A DNA stretch of 64,000 bases, taken from assembly GCF_000429025.1 (NCBI RefSeq), contig NZ_AUBB01000021.1, positions 186,001 to 250,000 on the forward strand. The letters are read 5' to 3'. The position numbers and the translations under genes are program-made. Numbering within the stretch: the stretch's first letter is position 1; the number at the start of each line of letters is the position of its first letter. Under the pieces are notes generated by a model. That model searched no databases, was not told the DNA's origin, and saw only the letters and a list, made by a program, of their open reading frames with translations. Source of the DNA: Actinospineispora spinosispora DSM 44797 (GTDB lineage: Bacteria; Actinomycetota; Actinomycetes; Mycobacteriales; Pseudonocardiaceae). This document shows positions 44,390 to 63,100 of this stretch, in pieces.

Positions 44390-44441
44390 CTATAGGGCGA
44401 TGCTACAGTACCGGAGTGGGTTCTCCAATTCTCTGTGAGCA

Positions 44442-45110
44442 GTGACTGTGGTCACAGATGCCGAGCGACGCCCCGCCCAGCGTCGGGACGCCCAGCGCAA
44501 CCGGCAGCGCATCCTGGACGCGGCGCGGGAGGTGTTCGGCGAGCAGGGTCTCGGCGCCCCGCTGGTCGAGATCACCCGTCGTGCGGGCGTGGGCGACGGG
44601 ACGTTCTACCGCCACTTCCCGAGCCGGACGGACCTGCACACCGCGTTGTACGACGAGGCACGGGAGTCCATCGGGCGCGTCGGTGAACAGGCGCTGCTGA
44701 TCGAGGACGGTTGGCTCGCACTGACCAGGTACTTCGAGAACGCGTGCGAGTTCACCGCGGCGAATCGCGCCATCGGCGAGCTGATGGCGGTCATGATGTC
44801 GGATCCGGCCGCCCGTGAAGCGCAGTGGGAACACGGCAACAAGGTCATGGGGGAGCTTCTGGAGCGCGCACAGCGGCAGGGTCTGGTGCACCGGGAGGTC
44901 GCGCTGGGCGACGTTCTGTCCGCGCTGAACGCGGTGCTGGTCCTCATCCCCGCGTCCGAGGGCGTGGCGCCGGAGATGTGGCGCAGGCAGCTGGCGTTCA
45001 CGCTCAACGGCTTTCGCCCGCATGACGGTCTGACGGTGCCCCCGACCCCGCCGGTCACGACCGCTCAGCACCTCGAGATCGTCACGAGGCTGTTCCTGCG
45101 TCGCCAGTGA
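44442..45110 (+). CDS. TetR-family regulator
   Basis: 222 residues from a GTG. The HTH (RQRILDAAREVFGEQGLGAP, then ITRRAGVGDGTFYRHFPSRT) is followed by a helical ligand domain. It is probably autoregulated through the dyad at 44372-44389. Its original target, the MFS exporter, is broken, so it may now be an orphan or may control the nearby biosynthetic cluster; the sequence does not decide. The roughly 100 bp between its end and the NRPS end at 45212 shows no feature I can support. Confidence 0.85.
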   Translation: MTVVTDAERRPAQRRDAQRNRQRILDAAREVFGEQGLGAPLVEITRRAGVGDGTFYRHFPSRTDLHTALYDEARESIGRVGEQALLIEDGWLALTRYFENACEFTAANRAIGELMAVMMSDPAAREAQWEHGNKVMGELLERAQRQGLVHREVALGDVLSALNAVLVLIPASEGVAPEMWRRQLAFTLNGFRPHDGLTVPPTPPVTTAQHLEIVTRLFLRRQ

Positions 45111-45211
45111 GGCGGACGGTCACCGGCCCGGGTGGAGGGGATTCGAGCAGGACCGACCGACTTCCCGGCCGAGGGCGGGCCCGCTACCTCGCCGGCACGG
45201 GAGCGCCGAGA

Positions 45212-48200
45212 TCAGTACGAGGCGAGCGCGTCCTTTCCGACCCTGATGGAGGCGAGCACGTCGGAGACCGGCTCACTCGACGCCCGCGCCAGCCGTTCAA
45301 GGAGCTCGCACGTCGAGGCTGCCAGCTCCTCGACGCTCCGCGCGGGGATCTGCTGCTCGTAATGGAAGAACTGCAGGTCCACGGTGTCGCCGAAAGCGAA
45401 GACCGCGACGCGCAGCGGGTGCTCGGTCTGTGTCTGACCCTCGACGATCCGCAGTTCGGTCCGCTGCTTCGCCTCCTCGCCGTCACCGCTGAACGGAAAG
45501 TTCAGGAAGACGAAACAGGATTCGAACAGCTCGGCGTCCTCCGGCTGCCCCGACCACTGCCGGATCTCGCGCAGTGAAGCGTGATGGTGGGCGTCGAGAT
45601 CGAGCTGCAGCCGTTGCACCCGCTCGACCCAGTGCAGGAACGTCTCGTCCGGGGTGACATCGAGTTGCAGGGGAAGCACGCTCGTGAAGATTCCGACCAT
45701 CCGCTCGTACCCGGAGAGATCGGCGGAGCGACCCGTCATCATGTTGCCGAACGACACCCGGGTGCGCTCCGTCCAGCGCGCGAGCACCAGGGCCCACGCG
45801 GCAAGGACCACGTTGCTCAGCGTGACATGGCCGTCTCTGGCGAGTGCGCGCAGCGCACGAGTCGATTCCACCGAGATCGTGGCGTCCCTGCGCAGGTAGT
45901 CGCCGCCCTTCAACGGTGAGCACGCGGTGCCGCCGAGGGCCGTTACGAGCGGGGTGACCTCGAAGGGCTCCATGCTCCCGCGCCAGAACCGTTCGATGGC
46001 GTCACGGTCGCGGGCATGCTGGTGATCGATGTAGCGGCGGTAGGGGATGACCGGGGCGAGCTCGCCCCGCCGGTCGACTCCCGTGTCCAGCTGTGCATCG
46101 AGCATGACCAGCAGGTCCGCCAGGATGAAGGACAGGCTCCAGCCGTCGGAGAACATGTAGTTGTACAGGAACGCCATGACCAGCTCGTCCTGGCTCACCC
46201 GGAACAGGCCGACCCGCAGGTGCCCGGGACGGTCCAGGGCGAAGCCCTCCTTCCTGACCGCCTCCACCCAGCGGTTCACCTCGTCGAGACCGGCGTCCGG
46301 GTCGAGAGCCGACAGGTCGTGGTGGGTGATCACCGGCCGGCAGGTCCGGTGCACGACCTGGACGGTCTCCCCGGTCTCGACCTGCCGGAACGCGCTGCGC
46401 AGCACCGGATGACGATCCACCACGGCCTGCCAGGCGTCCGCGAGCGTGTCCGGGTCGAGCGGTGCGCCGGAGAGCGACCGCACCCGTGACACGACGCTCT
46501 GGACGTACAGGCTCGCCGGGGTGTCCGACCGTCGCCTGCGCACCATCTCCGCCTGGTACGCGGACAGGGGGTAGACGTCCTCGACGTCGATCCCATCTCC
46601 GCGCAGCCGTGCGATCTCGTCCACCAGGCTCGTCGACCGGGCGGTGTCGGTCGTATCCGGTCCGGCCGTCGCGGTCGCCGCCGTGGCCAGCGCTCGGATG
46701 GACGGGTGCCGGACGACGTCGGCCGGGGTGAGGTGCAGGCCGGCTTCCGCGGCGCGTGCGACGACCTGGATGCTGTCGATCGAATCGCCGCCGAGCGCGA
46801 AGAAGTTGCCGTCGATGCCGACCTGCTCGACGCCGAGCACGGACGTCCAGATGTCGGAGAGGGTGTGTTCCGCTGGGGTGCGTGGAGCGTCACCGACCGG
46901 GCCTTCGTGACCGGCTCGGGGAGGCGGCGGCAGCGCGCCTCGGTCGAGCTTGCCGGTGGACGTCATCGGCAGCCGGTCGAGGATGACGAAGGCGTGCGGG
47001 ATCATGAAGTCCGGGAGCCTGCCGAGCAGGTGACCGCGCAGCCCGGCGACCAGCGCCCGGGACGGCGCGGTGAGCAGCGGCTCGACCCGGTCCGGCCGGT
47101 GCGGGGTGGCCCCGGGTTTCAGATAGTCGTCGAACAGTCCCTGCCGGCGTGCCGTCGGCGTCACCGACGACGCGGTGTGTCCCGAGGGGTGCTCGGTGGG
47201 CGTGGCATAGGCGACGAGCTGTCGGCGCCCCTCGGCGTCCGTGCGGACGATCACCGCGGCATCGGCGACGCCGGGGTGGACACGCAGGACCGACTCGATC
47301 TCCCCGAGCTCGATGCGCATGCCGCGCAGCTTCACCTGGGAGTCGAGCCTGCCGAGGAACTCGATGTCACCGGTGGGCCGCCAGCGGGCCAGATCGCCGG
47401 TCTTGTACATCGTCGCGCCGTCGGTCGTGCTGAACGGGTCCGGCAGGAACCGTTCGGCGTCGAGCTCCGGGCGGCGCAGGTACCCGCGCCCCACGTTCGT
47501 GCCGCCGATGTGCAGCTCACCCGGCACTCCGATCGGTGTCGGCCGGCCGTGGTCGTCGAGGATGTGGATCTGGGTGTTGGCGATGGGTTTCCCGATCGGG
47601 ACGACCGGTGACGTGTCGGTCTCCCGGCACTGCCAGGCCGTCACGTCGATCGCGGCCTCGGTCGGTCCGTACAGGTTGTGCAGCTCGGCACCCGGTAGCA
47701 GCGCGAAGAACCGGTCCCGGAACTGCCCGGGCAGCGCCTCGCCCGAGCAGATGACGCGAGTGAGCGACGAGCAGCCGGCGAACCCGGGATGGTCGAGCAT
47801 GACCCGGAGCATCGAGGGGACGAAGTGGATCGTGGTGATCCGTTCCCGCTGGATGGTGGCGATCAGCGCCGCCGGGTCCTTGTGCTCGTCCGGCCGCGCC
47901 ACGACGAGGCGCGCACCGGTCATGAGCGGCCAGAAGAACTCCCAGACCGAGACGTCGAAGCTGAACGGCGTCTTCTGCAGGACACGGTCGCGCTCGGTGA
48001 GCCCGTATCGCTCCTGCATCCACACCAGCCGGTTCCCGATGCCCCGGTGGGTGTTCAGCGCGCCCTTGGGGCGGCCGGTCGAGCCGGACGTGTAGAGGAC
48101 GTAGGCCAGTCGGTCCGCCGGCATCTCCCCGGGCAGGCGCCTCCGCTCCGCTGGTGCGACCCGTTCGGACAGATCGATGACGTGGGGAGCGAGACCGCGC

Positions 48201-50064
48201 GCCCTGGGCGACAGCGGCCGGTCGGTCAGTACCGCCTGGACCTGGGCGTCGCCGAGCATGTCCTCGAGGCGCTGTTCGGGATAGCTCGGTTCGAGCGGCA
48301 CGTACGCGCCGCCGCTCTTGAGCACCGCCAGCAACGCGACCACCAGGTTCGTCGAGCGTTCGGCATGGACTCCGACCAGGCTTTCGGGTGCCACGCCCGC
48401 CTCGACGAGCCGGCAGGCGAGCCGTTCGGCGCGGTCGTCGAGGGCGCGGTAGGTGAGCTCGTCGCCGTCGAAGGCCACGGCCACCCGGTCCGGGGTTCGT
48501 GTCACCTGCGCCTCCACGTACTCGTGCAGGAGCCTCGGCCGCCCGAAGTCCACGGCGGTGTCGTTGAACTCGACGACAACCCGGCGGCGTTCCTCCTCGT
48601 CCAGCAGCGGGATCGCGGAGACCGCGAGCCGGGGGTCGGCCGTCACCGCGACCAGCACATTCGTGAGGTGCCGCGACAGGCGGGAGACGCTTGCCTCGTC
48701 CCAGAGGTCGGTGTTGTACTCGAACGTCGCGGTCCAGGTGTCACCCACCGCCATGAGCTGCAGCCAGAGGTCGAACTTCGAGGTCCCGGTGTGGACCTCG
48801 TCGAGTGTGGTGTCGAGCCCGGCGAACGACGTGCGTTCCAGAGGAGCGTTCTGCACCACCATCATGACCTGGAACAACGGGTTCCGGCTCAGGTCCCGTT
48901 CCGGGGCGAGCGAGTTGACGAGCTCCTCGAACGGGACCTCCTGATGTGCGTACGCCTCGAGCGTCCGCGTCCGGATGCGAGTGAGCAGCTCCTCGAAGGA
49001 CGGGTCGCCGGACAGGTCGGTGCGCAGGACGATGGTGTTCGAGAAGTACCCGATGAGCTCTTCGGTCTCGACCGGGATGCGGTTGGCGATCGGTGAGCCG
49101 ACCGCGATGTCCTCCTGACCGCTGTAGCGCGACAGAAGGGTGGTGAACGCGGCGAGGAAGAACATGTACGGCGTGACATCGGCCCGCCGGCACATCTCGT
49201 GCACGGCCTCGGTGAGCGACCGGGGCAGTTCCACCTCCAGACGGGCGCCTCGGAAACGCTGCACCGGGGGCCGGGGACGGTCGGTGGGCAGCGTCAGTGA
49301 GGCGAGCCCGGCCAGCTCCTCGGTCCAGAAGTCGAGGTCGGTTCGGAACGCACCCCGCTCACGCCTGCTCCGCTGCCACTCCGCGAAGTCGCCGTACTGG
49401 ATGGGCAGCTCGGCGAGTGGGCTCTCCGCGCCGTGGGTGAACGCGCGGTAGAGGGCGATCAGCTCCCGGTTCAGGACCCCGAGTGACCAGCCGTCGGACA
49501 CGATGTGGTGCAGCGTGAGCTGAAAGAAGTGCTCGTCCGGGGTGAGACGAACCAGCCGGGCCGCGAACAGGGGTCCCTGGTCGAGTGGGAACAGCCTCGC
49601 CGCCTCGGCCCGCAGCAGCTCCCGCGCTCGTTCGCCGCGCGTCGCGGGGTCGGAGTCACACAGGTCGTCGGTCGGCAGCGTCGGCTCGAACGGAGGCGCG
49701 ATCACCTGGCGGGCCCGGCCGTCGGCGCTCGGGAACGTGGCGCGCAGGCTGTCGTGGCGCCGGACCACCTCGGTCAAAGCGCGGTGCAGTGCCGCGCGGT
49801 CCAGCGGCCCCACGAGCTGAAAGGCGACGGAGACGTTGTAGGCGGGCGTACCCGGAATGAGCTGTTCGAGATACCAGATGCGTTCCTGCGTCGAGGACAA
49901 CGGCGCCTCGTCGCGCCCGGTCCGACGGACGATTGTCGTGGTGCCCGACCGCGTGCGGCCACTCGTCCAGCGCTCGAGGAGGGCGCGTTTCGCGGGGGAC
50001 ATCTCGTCGAGGCTCGGCCGGGAGTCTCGCTGCGCCATCGTCATCTCCTGGAGGTCGTGCTCGG

Positions 50065-50068
<4 letters not shown>
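45212..50068 (-). CDS. Nonribosomal peptide synthetase, C-A(Ser)-PCP-C*
   Basis: 1618 residues. Domains: condensation C1 (about 55-480) with intact HHIVSDG at 187-193; adenylation A (510-1050) with YTSGSTGRPKG, YGPTEAAID and STGKLDRG; carrier PCP (1060-1135) with FFALGGDSIDS, Ser1097; and a second condensation-like domain C* (1165-1600). The A-domain pocket residues read D-V-W-H-I-S-L-I-D-K, the serine code. An insert of about 45 residues (955-1000) lies between A8 and A9. In C* the motif HHxxxDG is NYMFSDG (1303-1309), so the catalytic His is lost. No thioesterase follows. The ATG at 50068 overlaps the corrected PKS stop (ATGA), so the NRPS acts right after PKS2. Confidence 0.9.
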
Positions 50069-57192
<7,124 letters not shown>

Positions 57193-57196
<4 letters not shown>

Positions 57197-60100
57197 TCGG
57201 GTGCCTCCTCCACGATGACGTGCGCGTTCGTGCCGGACACGCCGAACGAGGAGATGCCGGCGCGGCGGGGACGTCCGTTCGCGAGCCAGGCGACAGGTTC
57301 GGTCAGCAGCCGGACCGTGCCGGGGGACCAGTCGATGTGCGGGGACGGGTTCTGTGCGTGCAACGTCCTGGGCAGCAGACCGTGGCGCAGCGCGAGGGTC
57401 ATCTTGATGACGCCCGCGACGCCGGCCGCCGCCTGGGTGTGGCCGATGTTGGACTTGAGACTGCCCAGCCACAGCGGGTCCTCGGGAGAACGCCCGTGTC
57501 CGTAGGTGGCGAGCAGGGCGTGGGCTTCGATCGGGTCGCCCAGCGCCGTCCCGGTGCCGTGCGCCTCGACCGCGTCGACGTCGTGGGCGGACAGCCGTGC
57601 GCTGTCCAGCGCCTGTCGGATGACGCGTTCCTGCGCCGGACCGTTGGGCGCGGTGAGCCCTTGGCTTCGGCCGTCCTGGTTGACCGCGGAGCCGCGGACG
57701 ACCGCGAGCACCGGATGCCGGTTGCGCCGGGCATCGGACAGTCGTTCCAGGAGCAGCATGCCGGCGCCCTCGGCCCAGCCGGTGCCGCTCGCGTCGGCCG
57801 AGAACGCCCGGCAGCGACCGTCCTCGGCCAGCCCACGCTGACGACTGAACGCGACGAACATCGCCGGTGTGGCCATCACGGTCACTCCACCGGCGAGCGC
57901 CAGCGAGACCTCACCTCGGTGAAGGGCCTGGCAGGCCAGGTGGATCGCGACCAGCGATGAGCTGCACGCCGTGTCCACCGTCATGGTCGGGCCGTGCAGC
58001 CCGAAGGTGTAGGCGATCCGTCCCGACGCCACACTCGGTGAGCTGCCCAGCGCGACATAACCCTCCAGGTCGTCCGGCATGTCGAGCCGGCTGTAGTCGC
58101 TGTAGATCACACCGGTGAAGACACCGGTCGGCGAGCCGTCCAGCGACGTGGGATCGATGCCGGCGCGTTCGAAGGCCTCCCAGGTGGTCTCGAGCAGGAG
58201 CCGCTGCTGCGGATCGATCGCCAGTGCCTCACGGCGGCTGATGCCGAAGAACGCGGGGTCGAACTGGTCGGCGTCGTCGAGGAAACCGCCCTGGTAGGTG
58301 ACGCTCTTGCCCACGGCATCGGGGTCGGGGTCGTGGAGATCGGCGGCCCAGCCGCGATCGCCGGGAAAATCGGAGATCACGTCTCGGCCGGCACCCAGCA
58401 GCTCCCACAGGTCTTCGGGGGTCCGTACCCCACCGGGGAACCGGCAGCCGACGGACACGATCGCGATCGCCTCGTCATCGACCCCTTCGGTGACCTGGGC
58501 GGGAGAACGACCTTCCGGTTCCGCCGGACCGGTACCGGTCAGCCGCGTGTCGAGGAAACGGACGAGTGCCTCGGGCGTCGGATGGTCGAACAGGAGAGTG
58601 GCGGGCAGCCGCCATGGGGCCATCGCGTCGAGACGGTTGCGTAGTTCGACGGCCATGAGTGAGTCGAGCCCGAGTTCCTTGAGTGGCCGGTCGTGATCGA
58701 GCCCGCCGTCGGACGACAAGCCGAGGACGGCGGCCGCCTCCACCAGGACGAGGTCGAGCAGCGCGCGATCCCGCTCGCCGGGAGAGAGGAGCCGCAGCCG
58801 TTCGGTGATCGGCGCCGGGGCGCCGGTTCCGGCCGCGACCGGCCGGGAGGCACGACTGCGTTCGGGCAGGTGCGCCGCGATCAGGACGGCGTCGGGTCGG
58901 CGCAGAGCGGCATCGAACAGCGCGAGGCCCTCCGAGTCGGACAGGGCCCGCAGTCCTCGGCGTGCCATCCGATCCCGATCGACCCGGGACAGGTGGGCGG
59001 TCATCCCGCTCTCCCTGGCCCACAGCCCCCAGTCGAGGGACAGCGCGGGAAGTCCTCGGGTCGCCCGGTGGCTGGCGAGCGCGTCGAGGAACCGGTTCGC
59101 CGCGGCGTAGGCGGCCTGACCGGCGCTGCCGAGCAGCCCGGCGGCCGAGGAGAACAGCACGAAGGCAGACAGGTCGGTCGTGAGGGTGAGCTCGTGCAGA
59201 TGGACCGCGGCGTCGAGCTTGGCGCGCAGGACGGTGGCCAGGCGCTCGCGGGTGAGCGACCCGAGCACCCCGTCCTGGAGTACCCCAGCCGTGTGCACGA
59301 CGGCGGTGAGTGGGTGGTCGCGCGGGACGTCGGCCAGCACCGCGTCGAGCGCGGAACGAACCGATACGTCGCAGGCACGAATGGTCACCCGCGCGCCGAG
59401 AGCCTCCAGCTCGCCGCGCAGCTCAGCCGCCCCGGGCGCCTCGGGGCCGCGCCGGGACACGAGCAGGAGGTGCCGGGCGCCGTGTCTCCCGACGAGATGG
59501 CGGGCGAAGAGCGCACCCAGTGCACCTGTGCCGCCGGTGATGAGCACCGTGCCGCCGGGCTTGAGTACGCGGGGGAGGTTCAGGACGATCTTGCCAACGT
59601 GCCGGGCCTGGGCGAGCGCTCGGAACGCCTCCGGAGCATCACGGACGTCGCGGCAGGTGAGAGGCGGTGGGCGGAGCACGCCGCTGTCGAAGAGCGTGAT
59701 GAGCTCGGCCAGCATCTCCCCGATGCGCTCCGGCCCCGCCTCGAACAGGTCGAACGCGCGATAAGCGACGCCGGCGTGTGCGCCGGCCACCTCGACCGCA
59801 TCCCGGATGTCGGTCTTGCCCATCTCGACGAACCGGCCGCCTCGGGGCAGCAGCCGGAGTGAGGCGTCGACGAACTCACGAGCCAGACTGTTGAGAACGA
59901 CGTCGACACCGTGACCGTCGGTGGAGCCGAGGAACCGCGGCTCGAAGTCGAGGGTGCGGGACGAGGCGATGGCCGTGGGCGCGACACCCTGCGCGGCGAC
60001 CGCGTCCCACTTGCCCGGTCCGGCCGTGGCGAAGACCTCCGCACCCAGATGGTGGGCGATCTGCACGGCCGCGGTACCCACCCCACCCGCGGCGGCGTGA

Positions 60101-63100
60101 ACGAGGACGCGTTCGCCGGGCCGCAGCCTGGCCAGATCGACCAGGGCGTGGTAGGCGGTGAGGAACACGATCGGGACCGAGGCCGCCTCCTGGAACGACC
60201 AGCTCGACGGCATGACGGCGACCACGCGTTGATCGGCGATCGCGGTCGGCGCGAACGCGGGGGAGAACAGGCCCAGCACCCGGTCGCCCACCGCGAGCCC
60301 CGAGACGCCTGGCCCGACCTCGGTGACCACCCCCGCGCCCTCGCCGCCGAGGGCGTCGAGCCCACCTGGGTACATGCCCAGCGCATCGAGCGCGTCCCGG
60401 AAGTTGAGCCCTGCCGCGCGGACCTCGATGCGGACCTGTCCCTCTCCCAGCACGGCACCGGCGCCGGGGTGCGGCACCAGTGCCAGGCCGTCGAGCGTGC
60501 CCCGGCTGGTCGTGGCGAGACACCACGACGACTGCGCCGGTGCGACGAGGCCGTGCTCCGCCGGCGCGAACCTCGGGACGAAACACCGCCCGTCGCGGAG
60601 CGCGACCTCGGGCTCCCCGCTGCTCGCGGCCGCGGTCAGCGCCGCTCGTGACGCGTCGGTGTCGTCGGTGTCGACCAGCACGACGGTGCGGCCGGGGTTC
60701 TCGACCTGCGCGGCACGGACCAGGCCCCAGAGGGGTACATGCGCGAGGTCGGTCAGTTCGTCCGAGTCGCGTACCGCGACGGCTCCTCGGGTGACCACCA
60801 CGAGACGGGAGGTGCCGAGACGCTCGTCGGCAAGCCACGTCCGCATCAGGTCGAGCGCGTCGGCCGTGGCGGCGTGCGCATCCCCGATGAGGTCCTCGAC
60901 CTCCGGGCGAGGGAGGAACGGGACCACGAACCCGTCCGGCGGCGCGTCGCTGCGTCCCAGCTGTCGGACGAGCTCGGCCGAGTCGGTGCAGTGCCGCCAG
61001 CTGACGTCCGGCGAGGGGACGGTGACGAGACGCTCGACCCATGCCACCCGCTGGAGCGAGTCACGCTGAGGAAGCAGCGCTTCGGGTGACGCGGGACGGC
61101 AGTGCAGCGCGTCGATGACGGCGACAGGCGAGCCGGCGGAATCGGCGAGGGTAAGAGTCGTCGCGCTACGGCCCGAGGGCGTGAGACGCGCGCGGAGGTG
61201 TGTCGCCCGCACCGCGTGCAGCCGGACACCGGCGAAGGAGAAGGGCAGTTCGACGCCGCTACCGGACCGGACTCTGTCCTGGACCAGCGTGTGGAGCACG
61301 GCGTCCAGGAGCGCGGGATGGATGGAGAACGCGTGCTCCGGGGCGGCGTCGGGGAGATCGATCTCGGCGAACAGCTCGTCCCCGAGCGTCCACGCCCGCG
61401 TCAGCCCCTGGAATGCGGGGCCGTAGGTGAGTCCGGCCTCCGCGAGCCGGTCGTACACCCCGGTGAGCTCGACGGCTCGGCTCCCCGGAGGAGGCCACGC
61501 CGCGGGCTCGACGGGCACGGTCCCGGCGACGGCCGGCTCCAACCTGCCCGTGGCGTGGGTGGTCCAGCCTTGATCTCGAGCGTCGTCGGGGCGGCCGTGA
61601 ATGCTGATCGGCCGGCCGGCTGCCTCGTCCTCCGGCCCGACCGTCAGCTGCAGCTGTACGCCGCCTCGGGCCGGGAGCGCGAGCGGAACCTCGATCGTGA
61701 GCTCGTCGATGCCCCCGAGGCCGACGAGGTCGGCCGCATGGAGGGCCAGCTCGACGAATGCGGTTCCCGGCAGCACCGCGGTGCCGAACACGTCGTGCCC
61801 GGCCAGCCACGGGTGCTCGTCGAGTGACACGTGCCCGGTGAGCAGCGTGCCGCCGGACTCCGCCAACGCGACGGCGGTACCGAGGAAGGGATGAGCCACC
61901 CGTGACCATCCCTCGGTGTCGCTCGGCGCGGCGTCGGAGATCGCACGGTTGTCGATCCAGAATCGTTCGCGTTGGAACGCGTAGGTCGGCAGGTCAACGG
62001 CTCCCGGCGCGAGTGGCGCGAAGAAGGCGTCCCAGTCGACGGGCACGTCGGCGAGGTGGAGGGCGCCGACAGCCCCGACGAGTGCATCGACGTCGTCGCG
62101 ACCCCTGCGCAACGCGGCGACGAACCGCGGCGCCGGTTGCCGATCGGCGAGGATCTCCTGGCCGAGCGCCGACAGCACGCCGTGCGGACCGAGCTCCAGG
62201 AATGCCGAGGCGCCCTCCCGTTCGAGCGTCTGGACGCCGTCGACGAAACGTGTCGTTCCGCGTACCTGCCGGACCCAGTAGCCGGGTGAGGTGATCTCGT
62301 CCGCGGAGGCGAGCCGGCCGGTCAGGCTCGAGACGATCGGAATGCGCGGGGGAGCGAAGCGGAGGCGTCCGGCCACCTCGCCGAAGTCCGCCAGCATCCC
62401 GTCCATGTGATGGGAGTGGAACGCATGGCTCACCCGCAGCCGAGAGATCCTGCGCCCCCGGGTTTCGAAGTGCCCCGCGACGGCGGACACCGCGTCCTCG
62501 TCGCCGGACAGGACGGTCGAGGACGGGGCGTTGAGCGCGGCGACGGACACCGGCGGGTTGTCCCACCGGTCGAGCAGGGCGGCGATCTCGGCCTCCGAGG
62601 CCTGCACGGTCACCATGGCCCCGCCGGGCGTGAGGCTCTGCATGAGCCTGCCGCGCGCGGCGACCAGCGTGCATGCGTCGTCCAGCGACAGGACGCCGCC
62701 GACGTGGGCGGCAGCCAGCTCACCGACCGAATGGCCGAGCAGGAGGTCGGGCTCGACGCCCCAGCTCTCGAACAGCCGGAAGAGCGCGATCTCGATCCCG
62801 AACAACGCGGGCTGGGTGTATCCGGTCTGATCGAGCAGACCGGCGGTCTCGGACCCCTCCGGGGCGAAGAGCACCTCGATCAGCGGGACGGGCAGCTCAC
62901 CGTCGATCCGGGCACATACCTCGTCGAGCGCGCGGCGGAACGTGGCGAATCTCGGGTAGAGCGTCCGGCCCATCACGGCCCGCTGGCTTCCCTGACCGGT
63001 GAACAGGGCGGCCAGCTTCCGCCCGGTCGTGCGGCGGACGGAGACGACCGGGGAACGTCCGTCCGCGATCGCGCGGCACTGGGCGATCCAGTCGGCACGG

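Noticed and set aside
47789..49096. Plus-strand frame inside the NRPS gene
   Set aside because: Antisense to conserved condensation and adenylation domains; no homology pattern seen.
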